Notes: generated by a model from the letters alone, not told the origin. Shown: positions 34,151-50,294, counted from the stretch's first letter. The stretch: 64,000 nt of DNA from Halictus rubicundus (GCF_050948215.1 NW_027488941.1:62001-126000); one strand, 5' to 3'. Numbers and translations are program-made.

Positions 34151-37100
34151 TAGTATAGGATAGATGATATTATAGGATAGAGGATGGGATAGGATAGAGG
34201 ATAGGATCGGATAGAGGATATGATAGGTGATTGGATAGGATAGAGGATAGGAGACGATAGAGGATGGTATAGTATAGATAGGATAGTATAGAACAGACAA
34301 TAGAGGATAGGATAGAGAATAGAATAGGTTAGATGATAGTATAGGATAGAGGATAGGATAGAGGATACGATATTATAGAGGATAGGATAGGATAGAGGAT
34401 TGGATTGGGGATTGGATAGGATAGAAGATAGGAGACGATAGAGGATAGTATAGGATAGAGGATAAGATAGGATAGAGAATAGTATAGGATAGATGATATT
34501 ATAGGATAGAGGATAGGTAGGATAGAGGATAGGATAGGATAGAGGATAGGATAGGATAGAGGATAGGAACGGATAGAGGATAGGATAGGGGATTGGATAG
34601 GATAGAGGATAGGATAGGATAGGGGATAGGATAGTATAGAGAATAGTATAGGATAGTGGTTAGGACAGGATAGAGGATAGGATAGGGTAGAGGATAGGAT
34701 AGAGAATAGGATAGGATAGAGGATAGGATAGGATAGAGGATAGGATCGGAAAGAGGATAGGATAGGGGATTGGATAGGATAGAACAGACGATAGATGATA
34801 GGATAGAGAATAGGATAGGCTAGATGATAGTATAGGATAGAGGATAGGATAGGATAGAGGATAGGATAGGATAGGATAGAGGATAGGATAGGATAGAGGA
34901 TAGGATAGGATAGAGGATAGTATAGGATAGAGGATAGTATTAGATAGGGGATAAGATAGGATAGAGAATAGTATAGGATAGATGATATTATAGGATAGAG
35001 GATAGGATAGGATAGAGGATAGTTCGGATATAGGATATGAGGATAGGATAGGATAGAGGATAGGATAGGATAGAGGATAGTATAGGATAGAGGATAGGAT
35101 AGGATAGAGAATAGTATAGGATAGATGATATTATAGGATAGAGGATAGGATCGGATAGAGGATAGGATAGGTGATTGGATAGGATAGAGGATAGGAGACG
35201 ATAGAGGTTGGTATAGGATAGAGGATAAGATAGGATAGAAAATAGTATAGGATAGATGATATTATAGGATAGAGGATAGGATAGGATAGAGGATAGGAAC
35301 GGATAGAGGATAGGATAGGGGATTGTTTAGGATAGAGGATAGGATAGGATAGTGGATAGGATACGATAGAACAGACGATAGAGGATAGGATAGAGAATAG
35401 TATAGGTTAGATGATAATACAGGATAGAGGATAGGATAGACAATACGATATTATAGAGGATAGGATAGGATAGAGGATTGGATAGGGGATTGGATAGGAT
35501 AGACGATAGGCGACGATAGAGGATAGTATAGGATAGAGGATAAGATAGAATAGAGAATAGTATACGGTAGAGGATATTATAGGATAGAGGATAGGATAGG
35601 ATAGAGGATAGGAACGGATAGAGGATAGGATAGGGAATTGGATAGGATAGAGGATAGGATAGGATAGTGGATAGGATACGATAGAACAGACGATAGAGGA
35701 TAGGATAGAGAATAGTATAGGTTAGATGATAATACAGGATAGAGGATAGGATAGAAGATACGATATTATAGAGGATAGGATAGGATAGAGGATTGGATAG
35801 GGGATTGGATAGGATAGACGATAGGCGACGATAGAGGATAGTATAGGATAGAGGATAGGAACGGATAGAGGATAGGATAGGGAATTGGATAGGATAGAGG
35901 ATATGATAGGGTAGAGCATAGGATAGAGAATAGGATAAGATAGAGGATAGGATAGGATAGAGAATAGTATAGGATAGATGATATTATAGGATGGAGGAAT
36001 GAATAGGATACAGGATGCGATCGGATAGAGGATAAGATAGGATAGAGAATAGTATAGGATAGATGATATTATAGGATAGAGGATAGGATAGGATAGAGGA
36101 TAGGATAGGATAGAGGATAGGATAGGATAGAGGATAGGATAGGATAGAGGATAGGAACGGATAGAGGATAGGATAGGGGATTGGATAGGATAGAGGATAG
36201 GATAGGATAGGGGATAGGATAGGGTAGAGGATAGTATAGAGAATAGTATAGGATAGTGGTTAGGACAGGATAGAGGATAGGATAGGGTAGAGGATAGGAT
36301 AGAGAATAGGATAGGATAGAGGATAGGATAGGATAGAGGATAGGATCGGAAAGAGGATACGATAGGGGATTGGATAGGATAGAACAGACGATAGAGGATA
36401 GGATAGAGAATAGGATAGGTTAGATGATAGTATAGGATAGAGGATAGGATAGGATAGAGGATAGGATAGGATAGGATAGAGGGTAGGATAGGATAGGATA
36501 GAGGATAGGATTATTAGAGGATAGGATAGGATAGAGGATAGTATAGGATAGAGGATAGGAGAGGATAGAGAATAGTATAGGATATATGATATTATAGGAT
36601 AGAGGATAGGATAGGATAGAGGATAGGATCGGATAGAGGATAGGATAGGTGATTGGATAGTATAGAGGATAGGAGACGATAGAGGATGGTATAGGATAGA
36701 GGATAAGATAGGATAGAAAATAGTATAGGATAGATGATATTATAGGATAGAGGATAGGATAGGATAGAGGATAGGAACGGATAGAGGATAGGATAGGGGA
36801 TTGGATAGGATAGAGGATAGGATAGGATAGTGGATAGGATACGATAGAACAGACGATAGAGGATAGGATAGAGAATAGGATAGGTTAGATGATAGTATAG
36901 GATAGAGGATAGGATAGACGATACGATATTATAGAGGATTGGATAGGGGATTGGATAGGATAGACGATAGGCGACGATAGAGGATAGTATAGGATAGAGG
37001 ATAAGATAGAATAGAGAATAGTATACGGTAGAGGATATTATAGGATAGAGGATAGGATAGGATAGAGGATAGGAGCGGATAGAGGATAGGATAGGGAATT

Positions 37101-37591
37101 GGATAGGATAGAGGATAGGATAGGATAGTGGATAGGATACGATAGAACAGACGATAGAGGATAGTATAGAGAATAGTATAGGATAGTGGTTAGGACAGGA
37201 TAGAGGATAGGATAGGGTAGAGGATAGGATAGAGAATAGGATAGGATAGAGGATAGGATAGGATAGAGGATAGGATCGGAAAGAGGATAGGATAGGGGAT
37301 TGGATAGGATAGAACAGACGATAGAGGATAGGATAGAGAATAGGATAGGTTAGATGATAGTATAGGATAGAGGATAGGATAGGATAGAGGATAGGATAGG
37401 ATAGGATAGAGGATAGGATAGGATAGGATAGAGGATAGGATAGGATAGAGGATAGGATAGGATAGAGGATAGTATAGGATAGAGGATAGGATAGGATAGA
37501 GAATAGTATAGGATATATGATATTATAGGATAGAGGATAGGATCGGATAGAGGATAGGATAGGGGATTGGATAGGATAGAGGATAGGATAG

Positions 37592-40500
37592 GGTAGAGGA
37601 TAGGATAGAGAATAGGATAGGATAGTAGATAGGATAGGATAGAACAGACGATAGAGGATAGGATAGAGAATAGGATAGGTTAGATGATAGTATAGGATAG
37701 AGGATAGGATAGGATAGAGGATAGGATAGGATAGAGGATAGGATAGGATAGAGGATAGGATAGGATAGAGGATAGTATAGGATAGAGGATAGGATAGGAT
37801 AGAGAATAGTATAGGATAGATGATATTATAGGATAGAGGATAGGATCGGATAGAGGATAGGATAGGTGATTGGATAGGATAGAGGATAGGAGACGATAGA
37901 GGATGGTATAGGATAGAGGATAAGATAGGATAGAAAATAGTATAGGATAGATGATATTATAGGATAGAGGATAGGATAGGATAGAGGATAGGAACGGATA
38001 GAGGATAGGATAGGGGATTGGATAGGAACGAGGATAGGATAGGGTAGAGGATAGTATAGAGAATAGTACAGGATAGTGGTTAGGATAGGATAGAGGATAG
38101 GATAGGGTAGATGATAGGATAGAGGATATGATAGGATAGAGGATAGGATAGGATAGAGGATAGGATCGGAAAGAGGATAGGATAGGGGATTGGATAGGAT
38201 AGAGGATATGATAGGATAGAAGATAGGATAGAATAGAGGATAGGAGAGGATTGATGATAGGACAGGATAGTGGATAGGATACGATAGAACAGACGATAGA
38301 GGATAGGATAGAGAATAGTATACGTTAGATGATAATACAGGATAGAGGATAGGGTAGAGGATACGATATTATAGAGGATAGGATAGGATAGACGATTGGA
38401 TAGGGGATTGGATAGGATAGACGATAGGATAGGGTAGAGGATAGGATAGAGAATAGGATAGGATAGAGGATAGGATAGGATAGAGTATAGGATCGGATAG
38501 AGGATAGGATAGGGGATTGGATAGGATAGAGGATATGATAGGATAGAAGATAGGATGGGATAGAGGATAGGATAGGATAGAGAATAGTATAGGATAGATG
38601 ATATTATAGGATAGAGGATAGGATCGGATAGAGGATAGGATAGGGGATTGGATAGGATAGAGGATAGGATAGGATTGAGGATAGGATAGGATAGTGGATA
38701 GGATAGGATAGTGGATAGGATAGGATAGAACAGACGATAGAGGATAGGTTAGAGAATAGGATAGGTTAGATGATAGTATAGGATAGAGGATATGATAGGA
38801 TAGAGGATAGGATAGGATAGAGGATAGGATAGGATAGAGGATAGGAACGGATAGAGGATAGGATAGGATAGAGGATAGTTTAGGATAGAGGATAGGATAG
38901 GATAGAGAATAGTATAGGATAGATGATATTATAGGATAGAGGATAGGATAGGATAGAGGATAGGAACGGATAGAGGATAGGATAGGGGATTGGAAAGGAT
39001 AGAGGATAGGATAGGATAGGGGATAGGATAGGGTAGAGGATAGTATAGAGAATAGTATAGGATAGTGGTTAGGATCGGATAGAGGATAGGATAGGGTAGA
39101 GGATAGGATAGAGAATAGGATAGGATAGAGGATAGGATAGGATAGAGTATAGGATAGAGGATAGGATAGGATAGAGTATAGGATCGGATAGAGGATAGGA
39201 TAGGGGATTGGATAGGATAGAGGATATGATAGGATAGAAGATAGGATAGGATAGAGGATAGGATAGGATAGAGAATAGTATAGGATAGATGATATTATAG
39301 GATAGAGGATAGGAACGGATAGAGGATAGGATAGGGGATTGGATAGGATAGAGGATAGGATAGGATAGGGGATAGGATAGGGTAGAGGATAGTATAGAGA
39401 ATAGTATAGGATAGTGGTTAGGATTGGATAGAGGATAGGATAGGGTAGAGGATAGGATAGAGAATAGGATAGGATAGAGGATAGGATATTATAGAGGATA
39501 GGATCGGATAGAGGATAGGATAGGTGATTGGATAGGATAGATGATAAGATAGGATTGAGGATAGGATAGGATAGTGGATAGGATAGGATAGAGCAGACGA
39601 TAGAGGATAGGATAGAGAATAGGATAGGATAATTGATAGTATAGGATGGAGGATAGGATAGGGTAGAGGATAGGATAGAGAATAGGATAGGATAGAGGAT
39701 AGGACAGGATAGAGGATAGGATCGGATAGAGGATAGGATAGGGGATTGGATAGGATAGAGGATAGGATAGGGTAGAGGATAGGATAGGATAGAGGATAGT
39801 ATAGGATATAGGATAGGATAGGGTAGAGTATAGGATACAGAATAGGATAGGATAGGATAGAGAATAGTATACGATAGATGATATTATAGGGTAGAGGATA
39901 GGATAGGATAGAGGATAGGATCGGATAGAGGATAGGATAGGGGATTGGATAGGATAGAGGATAGGATAGGATAGAGGATAGGATAGGGTAGAGGATAGGA
40001 TAGAGAATAGGATAGGAAAGAGGATAGGATAGGATAGAGGATAGGATCGGATAGAGGATAGGATACGGTAGAGGATAGTATAGGATAGAGGGTAGGATAG
40101 GATAGAGAATAGTATAGGATAGAGGATAGGACAGGATAGAGGATAGGAGAGGATTGAGGATAGGATAGGATTGAGGATAGGATAGATGATATTATAGAAT
40201 AGAGGTTAGGATAGGATAGAGGATAGGTTCGGATAGATGATAGGATAGGGGATTGGATAGAATAGAGGATAGAATAGGATAGAGGATAGGATAGGGTAGA
40301 GGATAGTATACGATAGATGATATTATAGGATAGAGGATAGGATATAATAGAGGATAGGTTCGGATAGAGGATAGGATAGGGTAGAGGATAGGATAGAGAA
40401 TAGGATAGGATAGTAGATAGGATAGGATAGAACAGACGATAGAGGATAGGATAGAGAATAGGATAGGTTAGATGATAGTATAGGATAGAGGATAGGATAG

Positions 40501-43167
40501 GATAGAGGATAGGATAGGATAGAGGATAGGATAGGATAGAGGATAGGATAGGATAGAGGATAGTATAGGATAGAGGATAGGATAGGATAGAGAATAGTAT
40601 AGGATAGATGATATTATAGGATAGAGGATAGGATCGGATAGAGGATAGGATAGGTGATTGGATAGGATAGAGGATAGGAGACGATAGAGGATGGTATAGG
40701 ATAGAGGATAAGATAGGATAGAAAATAGTATAGGATAGATGATATTATAGGATAGAGGATAGGATAGGATAGAGGATAGGAACGGATAGAGGATAGGATA
40801 GGGGATTGGATAGGAACGAGGATAGGATAGGGTAGAGGATAGTATAGAGAATAGTACAGGATAGTGGTTAGGATAGGATAGAGGATAGGATAGGGTAGAT
40901 GATAGGATAGAGGATATGATAGGATAGAGGATAGGATAGGATAGAGGATAGGATCGGAAAGAGGATAGGATAGGGGATTGGATAGGATAGAGGATATGAT
41001 AGGATAGAAGATAGGATAGAATAGAGGATAGGAGAGGATTGATGATAGGACAGGATAGTGGATAGGATACGATAGAACAGACGATAGAGGATAGGATAGA
41101 GAATAGTATACGTTAGATGATAATACAGGATAGAGGATAGGGTAGAGGATACGATATTATAGAGGATAGGATAGGATAGACGATTGGATAGGGGATTGGA
41201 TAGGATAGACGATAGGATAGGGTAGAGGATAGGATAGAGAATAGGATAGGATAGAGGATAGGATAGGATAGAGTATAGGATCGGATAGAGGATAGGATAG
41301 GGGATTGGATAGGATAGAGGATATGATAGGATAGAAGATAGGATGGGATAGAGGATAGGATAGGATAGAGAATAGTATAGGATAGATGATATTATAGGAT
41401 AGAGGATAGAATCGGATAGAGGATAGGATAGGGGATTGGATAGGATAGAGGATAGGATAGGATTGAGGATAGGATAGGATAGTGGATAGGATAGGATAGT
41501 GGATAGGATAGGATAGAACAGACGATAGAGGATAGGTTAGAGAATAGGATAGGTTAGATGATAGTATAGGATAGAGGATATGATAGGATAGAGGATAGGA
41601 TAGGATAGAGGATAGGATAGGATAGAGGATAGGAACGGATAGAGGATAGGATAGGATAGAGGATAGTTTAGGATAGAGGATAGGATAGGATAGAGAATAG
41701 TATAGGATAGATGATATTATAGGATAGAGGATAGGATAGGATAGAGGATAGGAACGGATAGAGGATAGGATAGGGGATTGGAAAGGATAGAGGATAGGAT
41801 AGGATAGGGGATAGGATAGGGTAGAGGATAGTATAGAGAATAGTATAGGATAGTGGTTAGGATCGGATAGAGGATAGGATAGGGTAGAGGATAGGATAGA
41901 GAATAGGATAGGATAGAGGATAGGATAGGATAGAGTATAGGATAGAGGATAGGATAGGATAGAGTATAGGATCGGATAGAGGATAGGATAGGGGATTGGA
42001 TAGGATAGAGGATATGATAGGATAGAAGATAGGATAGGATAGAGGATAGGATAGGATAGAGAATAGTATAGGATAGATGATATTATAGGATAGAGGATAG
42101 GAACGGATAGAGGATAGGATAGGGGATTGGATAGGATAGAGGATAGGATAGGATAGGGGATAGGATAGGGTAGAGGATAGTATAGAGAATAGTATAGGAT
42201 AGTGGTTAGGATCGGATAGAGGATAGGATAGGGTAGAGGATAGGATAGAGAATAGGATAGGATAGAGGATAGGATATTATAGAGGATAGGATCGGATAGA
42301 GGATAGGATAGGTGATTGGATAGGATAGATGATAAGATAGGATTGAGGATAGGATAGGATAGTGGATAGGATAGGATAGAGCAGACGATAGAGGATAGGA
42401 TAGAGAATAGGATAGGATAATTGATAGTATAGGATGGAGGATAGGATAGGGTAGAGGATAGGATAGAGAATAGGATAGGATAGAGGATAGGACAGGATAG
42501 AGGATAGGATCGGATAGAGGATAGGATAGGGGATTGGATAGGATAGAGGATAGGATAGGGTAGAGGATAGGATAGGATAGAGGATAGTATAGGATATAGG
42601 ATAGGATAGGGTAGAGTATAGGATACAGAATAGGATAGGATAGGATAGAGAATAGTATACGATAGATGATATTATAGGGTAGAGGATAGGATAGGATAGA
42701 GGATAGGATCGGATAGAGGATAGGATAGGGGATTGGATAGGATAGAGGATAGGATAGGATAGAGGATAGGATAGGGTAGAGGATAGGATAGAGAATAGGA
42801 TAGGAAAGAGGATAGGATAGGATAGAGGATAGGATCGGATAGAGGATAGGATACGGTAGAGGATAGTATAGGATAGAGGGTAGGATAGGATAGAGAATAG
42901 TATAGGATAGAGGATAGGACAGGATAGAGGATAGGAGAGGATTGAGGATAGGATAGGATTGAGGATAGGATAGATGATATTATAGAATAGAGGTTAGGAT
43001 AGGATAGAGGATAGGTTCGGATAGATGATAGGATAGGGGATTGGATAGAATAGAGGATAGAATAGGATAGAGGATAGGATAGGGTAGAGGATAGTATACG
43101 ATAGATGATATTATAGGATAGAGGATAGGATATAATAGAGGATAGGTTCGGATAGAGGATAGGATAG
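37592..43167. repeat. Tandem duplication of a 2,788-bp higher-order unit
   Basis: GATAGGAACG occurs at 38021 and 40809, and AATTGATAGT at 39631 and 42419; both are exactly 2,788 bp apart. The sequence matches throughout, from about 37,592/40,380 to about 40,379/43,167. Only scattered substitutions were noticed, for example GGATCGG against GAATCGG near 38.62/41.41 kb and GGATTGG against GGATCGG near 39.42/42.21 kb. The duplication appears recent. Confidence 0.85.
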
Positions 43168-46100
43168 GTGATTGGATAGAATAGAGCATCGGACAGGATA
43201 GAGGATAGGATAGAGTAGAGGATAGGATAGGATAGAGGATAGGATAGGGTAGAGTATAGGATACAGAATAGGATAGGATAGGATAGAGAATAGTATACGA
43301 TAGAGGATAGGATAGAGGATAGGAAAGAAGATAGGATAGGATAGAGGATAGGAGTGGATTGAGGATAGGATAGGATAGTGGATAGGATCGGATAGAGGAT
43401 AGGATACGATAGAGGATAGTATAGGATAGAGGATAGGATAGGATAGAGAATAGTATAGGATAGATGATATTATACGATAGAGGATATGATAGGATAGAGG
43501 ATCGGTTCGGATAGAGGATAGGATAGGGGATTTAATACAATAGAGGATCGGATAGGATAGAGGATAGGATAGGGTAGATGATACTATAGGATAGAGGATA
43601 TGATAGGATAGAGGATAGGATAGGATAGAGGATAGGATAGGATAGAGGATAGGAACGGATAGAGGATAGGATAGGATAGAGGATAGTTTAGGATAGAGGA
43701 TAGGATAGGATAGAGAATAGTATAGGATAGATGGTATTATAGGATAGAGGATAGGATAGGATAGACGATAGGAACGGATAGAGGATAGGATAGGGGATTG
43801 GATAGGATAGAGGATAGGATAGGATAGGGGATAGGATAGGGTAGAGGATAGTATAGAGAATAGTATAGGATAGTGGTTAGGATCGGATAGAGGATAGGAT
43901 AGGGTACAGGATAGGATAGAGAATAGGATAGGATAGAGGATAGGATAGGATAGAGGATAGGATCGGATAGAGGATAGGATAGGGGATTGGATAGGATAGA
44001 GGATATGATAGGATAGAAGATAGGATAGGATAGAGGATAGGAGAGGATTGAGGATAGGATAGGATAGTGGATAGGATACGATAGAACAGACGATAGAGGA
44101 TAGGATAGAGAATAGGATAGGTTAGATGATAATACAGGATAGAGGATAGGATAGAGGATACGATATTATAGAGGATAGGATAGGATAGAGGATTGGATAG
44201 GGGATTGGATAAGATAGACGATAGGCGACGATAGAGGATAGTATAGGATAGAGGATAAGATAGAATAGAGAATAGTATAGGGTAGAGGATATTATAGGAT
44301 AGAGGATAGGATAGGATAGAGGATAGGAACGGATAGAGGATAGGATAGTGGATAGGATAGGATAGTGGATAGGATAGGATAGGGGATAGGATAGGGTAGA
44401 GTATAGGATACAGCATAGGATAGGATAGAGGATAGGATATGATAGAGCATAGGATCGGATAGAGGATAGGCTAGGGGATTGGGTAGTATAGAGGAGAGGA
44501 TAGGATAGAGGATAGGATAGGATAGGATAGAGGATAGGATAGAGAATAGTATAGGATAGAGGATAGAACAGGATAGAGGATAGGATAGGGGATTGGATAG
44601 GATACAGGACATGATACGATCAAAGATAGGATTGGATAGAGGATAGGAGAGGATTGAGGATAGGATAGGGTAGTAGATAGGATAGGATAGAACAGACGAT
44701 AGCGGATAGGATAGAGAATAGGATAGATGATAGTATTGGATAGAGGATTGGATAGGATAGAGGATAGGGTCGGATAGAGGATAGGATAGGGGATTGACTA
44801 GTATAGAGGATAGGATAGGATTGAGGATAGGATAGGATAGTGGATAGGATAGGGTAGAGGATAGGATAGAGAATAGGATAGGATAGAGGATAGGACAGGA
44901 TAGAGGATAGGATCGGATAGAGGACAGGATAGGGTAGAGGATAGGATAGAGAATAGGATAGGATAGAGGATAGGACAGGATAGAGGATAGGATCGGATAG
45001 AGGACAGGATAGGGGATTGGATAGGATAGAGGATAGGATAGGATAGAGGATAGGATAGGATAGAGGATAGGATAGGGTAGAGGATAGGATAGAGAATAGG
45101 ATAGGAAAGAGGATAGGATAGGATAGAGGATAGGAACGGTTAGAGGATAGGATAGGGGATTGGATAGGAAAGAGGATAGGATAGGATAGAGGATAGGATA
45201 GGGTAGAGTATAGGATACAGCATAGGATAGGATAGAGGATAGGATATGATAGAGCATAGGATCGGATAGAGGATAGGCTAGGGGATTGGGTAGTATAGAG
45301 GAGAGGATAGGATAGAGGATAGGATAGGATAGGATAGAGGATAGGATAGAGAATAGTATAGGATAGAGGATAGAACAGGATAGAGGATAGGATAGGGGAT
45401 TGGATAGGATACAGGACATGATACGATCAAAGATAGGACAGGATAGAGGATAGGATCGGATAGAGGACAGGATAGGGTAGAGGATAGGATAGAGAATAGG
45501 ATAGGATAGAGGATAGGACAGGATAGAGGATAGGATCGGATAGAGGACAGGATAGGGGATTGGATAGGATAGAGGATAGGATAGGATAGAGGATAGGATA
45601 GGATAGAGGATAGGATAGGGTAGAGGATAGGATAGAGAATAGGATAGGAAAGAGGATAGGATAGGATAGAGGATAGGAACGGATAGAGGATAGGATAGTG
45701 GATAGGATAGGATAGTGGATAGGATAGGATAGGGGATAGGATAGGGTAGAGTATAGGATACAGCATAGGATAGGATAGAGGATAGGATATGATAGAGCAT
45801 AGGATCGGATAGAGGATAGGCTAGGGGATTGGGTAGTATAGAGGAGAGGATAGGATAGAGGATAGGATAGGATAGGATAGAGGATAGGATAGAGAATAGT
45901 ATAGGATAGAGGATAGAACAGGATAGAGGCTAGGATAGGGGATTGGATAGGATACAGGACATGATACGATCAAAGATAGGATTGGATAGAGGATAGGAGA
46001 GGATTGAGGATAGGATAGGGTAGTAGATAGGATAGGATAGAACAGACGATAGCGGATAGGATAGAGAATAGGATAGATGATAGTATTGGATAGAGGATTG

Positions 46101-49100
46101 GATAGGATAGAGGATAGGGTCGGATAGAGGATAGGATAGGGGATTGGATAGGATAGAGGATATGATAGGATAGAAGATAGGATAGGATAGAGGATAGGAT
46201 AGGATAGAGAATAGTATAGGATAGATGATATTATAGGATAGAGGATAGGAACGGATAGAGGATAGGATAGGGGATTGGATAGGATAGAGGATAGGATAGG
46301 ATAGGGGATAGGATAGGGTAGAGGATAGTATAGAGAATAGTATAGGATAGTGGTTAGGATCGGATAGAGGATAGGATAGGGTAGAGGATAGGATAGAGAA
46401 TAGGATAGGATAGAGGATAGGATATTATAGAGGATAGGATCGGATAGAGGATAGGATAGGTGATTGGATAGGATAGATGATAAGATAGGATTGAGGATAG
46501 GATAGGATAGTGGATAGGATAGGATAGAGCAGACGATAGAGGATAGGATAGAGAATAGGATAGGATAATTGATAGTATAGGATGGAGGATAGGATAGGGT
46601 AGAGGATAGGATAGAGAATAGGATAGGATAGAGGATAGGACAGGATAGAGGATAGGATCGGATAGAGGATAGGATAGGGGATTGGATAGGATAGAGGATA
46701 GGATAGGGTAGAGGATAGGATAGGATAGAGGATAGTATAGGATATAGGATAGGATAGGGTAGAGTATAGGATACAGAATAGGATAGGATAGGATAGAGAA
46801 TAGTATACGATAGATGATATTATAGGGTAGAGGATAGGATAGGATAGAGGATAGGATCGGATAGAGGATAGGATAGGGGATTGGATAGGATAGAGGATAG
46901 GATAGGATAGAGGATAGGATAGGGTAGAGGATAGGATAGAGAATAGGATAGGAAAGAGGATAGGATAGGATAGAGGATAGGATCGGATAGAGGATAGGAT
47001 ACGGTAGAGGATAGTATAGGATAGAGGGTAGGATAGGATAGAGAATAGTATAGGATAGAGGATAGGACAGGATAGAGGATAGGAGAGGATTGAGGATAGG
47101 ATAGGATTGAGGATAGGATAGATGATATTATAGAATAGAGGTTAGGATAGGATAGAGGATAGGTTCGGATAGATGATAGGATAGGGGATTGGATAGAATA
47201 GAGGATAGAATAGGATAGAGGATAGGATAGGGTAGAGGATAGTATACGATAGATGATATTATAGGATAGAGGATAGGATATAATAGAGGATAGGTTCGGA
47301 TAGAGGATAGGATAGGTGATTGGATAGAATAGAGCATCGGACAGGATAGAGGATAGGATAGAGTAGAGGATAGGATAGGATAGAGGATAGGATAGGGTAG
47401 AGTATAGGATACAGAATAGGATAGGATAGGATAGAGAATAGTATACGATAGAGGATAGGATAGAGGATAGGAAAGAAGATAGGATAGGATAGAGGATAGG
47501 AGTGGATTGAGGATAGGATAGGATAGTGGATAGGATCGGATAGAGGATAGGATACGATAGAGGATAGTATAGGATAGAGGATAGGATAGGATAGAGAATA
47601 GTATAGGATAGATGATATTATACGATAGAGGATATGATAGGATAGAGGATCGGTTCGGATAGAGGATAGGATAGGGGATTTAATACAATAGAGGATCGGA
47701 TAGGATAGAGGATAGGATAGGGTAGATGATACTATAGGATAGAGGATATGATAGGATAGAGGATAGGATAGGATAGAGGATAGGATAGGATAGAGGATAG
47801 GAACGGATAGAGGATAGGATAGGATAGAGGATAGTTTAGGATAGAGGATAGGATAGGATAGAGAATAGTATAGGATAGATGGTATTATAGGATAGAGGAT
47901 AGGATAGGATAGACGATAGGAACGGATAGAGGATAGGATAGGGGATTGGATAGGATAGAGGATAGGATAGGATAGGGGATAGGATAGGGTAGAGGATAGT
48001 ATAGAGAATAGTATAGGATAGTGGTTAGGATCGGATAGAGGATAGGATAGGGTACAGGATAGGATAGAGAATAGGATAGGATAGAGGATAGGATAGGATA
48101 GAGGATAGGATCGGATAGAGGATAGGATAGGGGATTGGATAGGATAGAGGATATGATAGGATAGAAGATAGGATAGGATAGAGGATAGGAGAGGATTGAG
48201 GATAGGATAGGATAGTGGATAGGATACGATAGAACAGACGATAGAGGATAGGATAGAGAATAGGATAGGTTAGATGATAATACAGGATAGAGGATAGGAT
48301 AGAGGATACGATATTATAGAGGATAGGATAGGATAGAGGATTGGATAGGGGATTGGATAAGATAGACGATAGGCGACGATAGAGGATAGTATAGGATAGA
48401 GGATAAGATAGAATAGAGAATAGTATAGGGTAGAGGATATTATAGGATAGAGGATAGGATAGGATAGAGGATAGGAACGGATAGAGGATAGGATAGTGGA
48501 TAGGATAGGATAGTGGATAGGATAGGATAGGGGATAGGATAGGGTAGAGTATAGGATACAGCATAGGATAGGATAGAGGATAGGATATGATAGAGCATAG
48601 GATCGGATAGAGGATAGGCTAGGGGATTGGGTAGTATAGAGGAGAGGATAGGATAGAGGATAGGATAGGATAGGATAGAGGATAGGATAGAGAATAGTAT
48701 AGGATAGAGGATAGAACAGGATAGAGGATAGGATAGGGGATTGGATAGGATACAGGACATGATACGATCAAAGATAGGATTGGATAGAGGATAGGAGAGG
48801 ATTGAGGATAGGATAGGGTAGTAGATAGGATAGGATAGAACAGACGATAGCGGATAGGATAGAGAATAGGATAGATGATAGTATTGGATAGAGGATTGGA
48901 TAGGATAGAGGATAGGGTCGGATAGAGGATAGGATAGGGGATTGACTAGTATAGAGGATAGGATAGGATTGAGGATAGGATAGGATAGTGGATAGGATAG
49001 GGTAGAGGATAGGATAGAGAATAGGATAGGATAGAGGATAGGACAGGATAGAGGATAGGATCGGATAGAGGACAGGATAGGGTAGAGGATAGGATAGAGA

Positions 49101-50294
49101 ATAGGATAGGATAGAGGATAGGACAGGATAGAGGATAGGATCGGATAGAGGACAGGATAGGGGATTGGATAGGATAGAGGATAGGATAGGATAGAGGATA
49201 GGATAGGATAGAGGATAGGATAGGGTAGAGGATAGGATAGAGAATAGGATAGGAAAGAGGATAGGATAGGATAGAGGATAGGAACGGATAGAGGATAGGA
49301 TAGGGGATTGGATAGGAAAGAGGATAGGATAGGATAGAGGATAGGATAGGGTAGAGTATAGGATACAGCATAGGATAGGATAGAGGATAGGATATGATAG
49401 AGCATAGGATCGGATAGAGGATAGGCTAGGGGATTGGGTAGTATAGAGGAGAGGATAGGATAGAGGATAGGATAGGATAGGATAGAGGATAGGATAGAGA
49501 ATAGTATAGGATAGAGGATAGAACAGGATAGAGGATAGGATAGGGGATTGGATAGGATACAGGACATGATACGATCAAAGATAGGACAGGATAGAGGATA
49601 GGATCGGATAGAGGACAGGATAGGGTAGAGGATAGGATAGAGAATAGGATAGGATAGAGGATAGGACAGGATAGAGGATAGGATCGGATAGAGGACAGGA
49701 TAGGGGATTGGATAGGATAGAGGATAGGATAGGATAGAGGATAGGATAGGATAGAGGATAGGATAGGGTAGAGGATAGGATAGAGAATAGGATAGGAAAG
49801 AGGATAGGATAGGATAGAGGATAGGAACGGATAGAGGATAGGATAGTGGATAGGATAGGATAGTGGATAGGATAGGATAGGGGATAGGATAGGGTAGAGT
49901 ATAGGATACAGCATAGGATAGGATAGAGGATAGGATATGATAGAGCATAGGATCGGATAGAGGATAGGCTAGGGGATTGGGTAGTATAGAGGAGAGGATA
50001 GGATAGAGGATAGGATAGGATAGGATAGAGGATAGGATAGAGAATAGTATAGGATAGAGGATAGAACAGGATAGAGGCTAGGATAGGGGATTGGATAGGA
50101 TACAGGACATGATACGATCAAAGATAGGATTGGATAGAGGATAGGAGAGGATTGAGGATAGGATAGGGTAGTAGATAGGATAGGATAGAACAGACGATAG
50201 CGGATAGGATAGAGAATAGGATAGATGATAGTATTGGATAGAGGATTGGATAGGATAGAGGATAGGGTCGGATAGAGGATAGGATAGGGGATTG
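41971..50294. repeat. Tandem duplication of a 4,148-bp higher-order unit
   Basis: Copy 1 is about 41,971-46,118 and copy 2 about 46,119-50,266; homology continues to 50,294. The GTATAGGATACAGCATAGG marker is at matching positions in both (CAGCATAGG at 44411, 45218, 45761 and at 48559, 49366, 49909). Very few substitutions were seen, for example AACGGTTAG against AACGGATAG near 45.14/49.29 kb. The block overlaps the second 2,788-bp copy, so it arose at a later or independent duplication step. Confidence 0.88.
44397..46146. repeat. Nested 1,350-bp repeat inside the 4,148-bp unit
   Basis: The block starting near 44,397 recurs 1,350 bp later near 45,747, with an additional related marker 807 bp after the first. 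After copy 2 of the large unit ends, bases 50,295-50,704 match 44,797-45,206 at an offset of 5,498, which is 4,148 plus 1,350. The array therefore expanded by unequal exchange at two scales. Confidence 0.75.

Noticed and set aside
44292..49948. Long - strand open frames (up to 502 codons) of Ser/Tyr/Pro/Ile/Leu repeats
   Set aside because: They are a product of the stop-free satellite complement, appear throughout both arms, mostly lack true ATG starts and duplicate with the HORs. There is no sign of selection on a protein.
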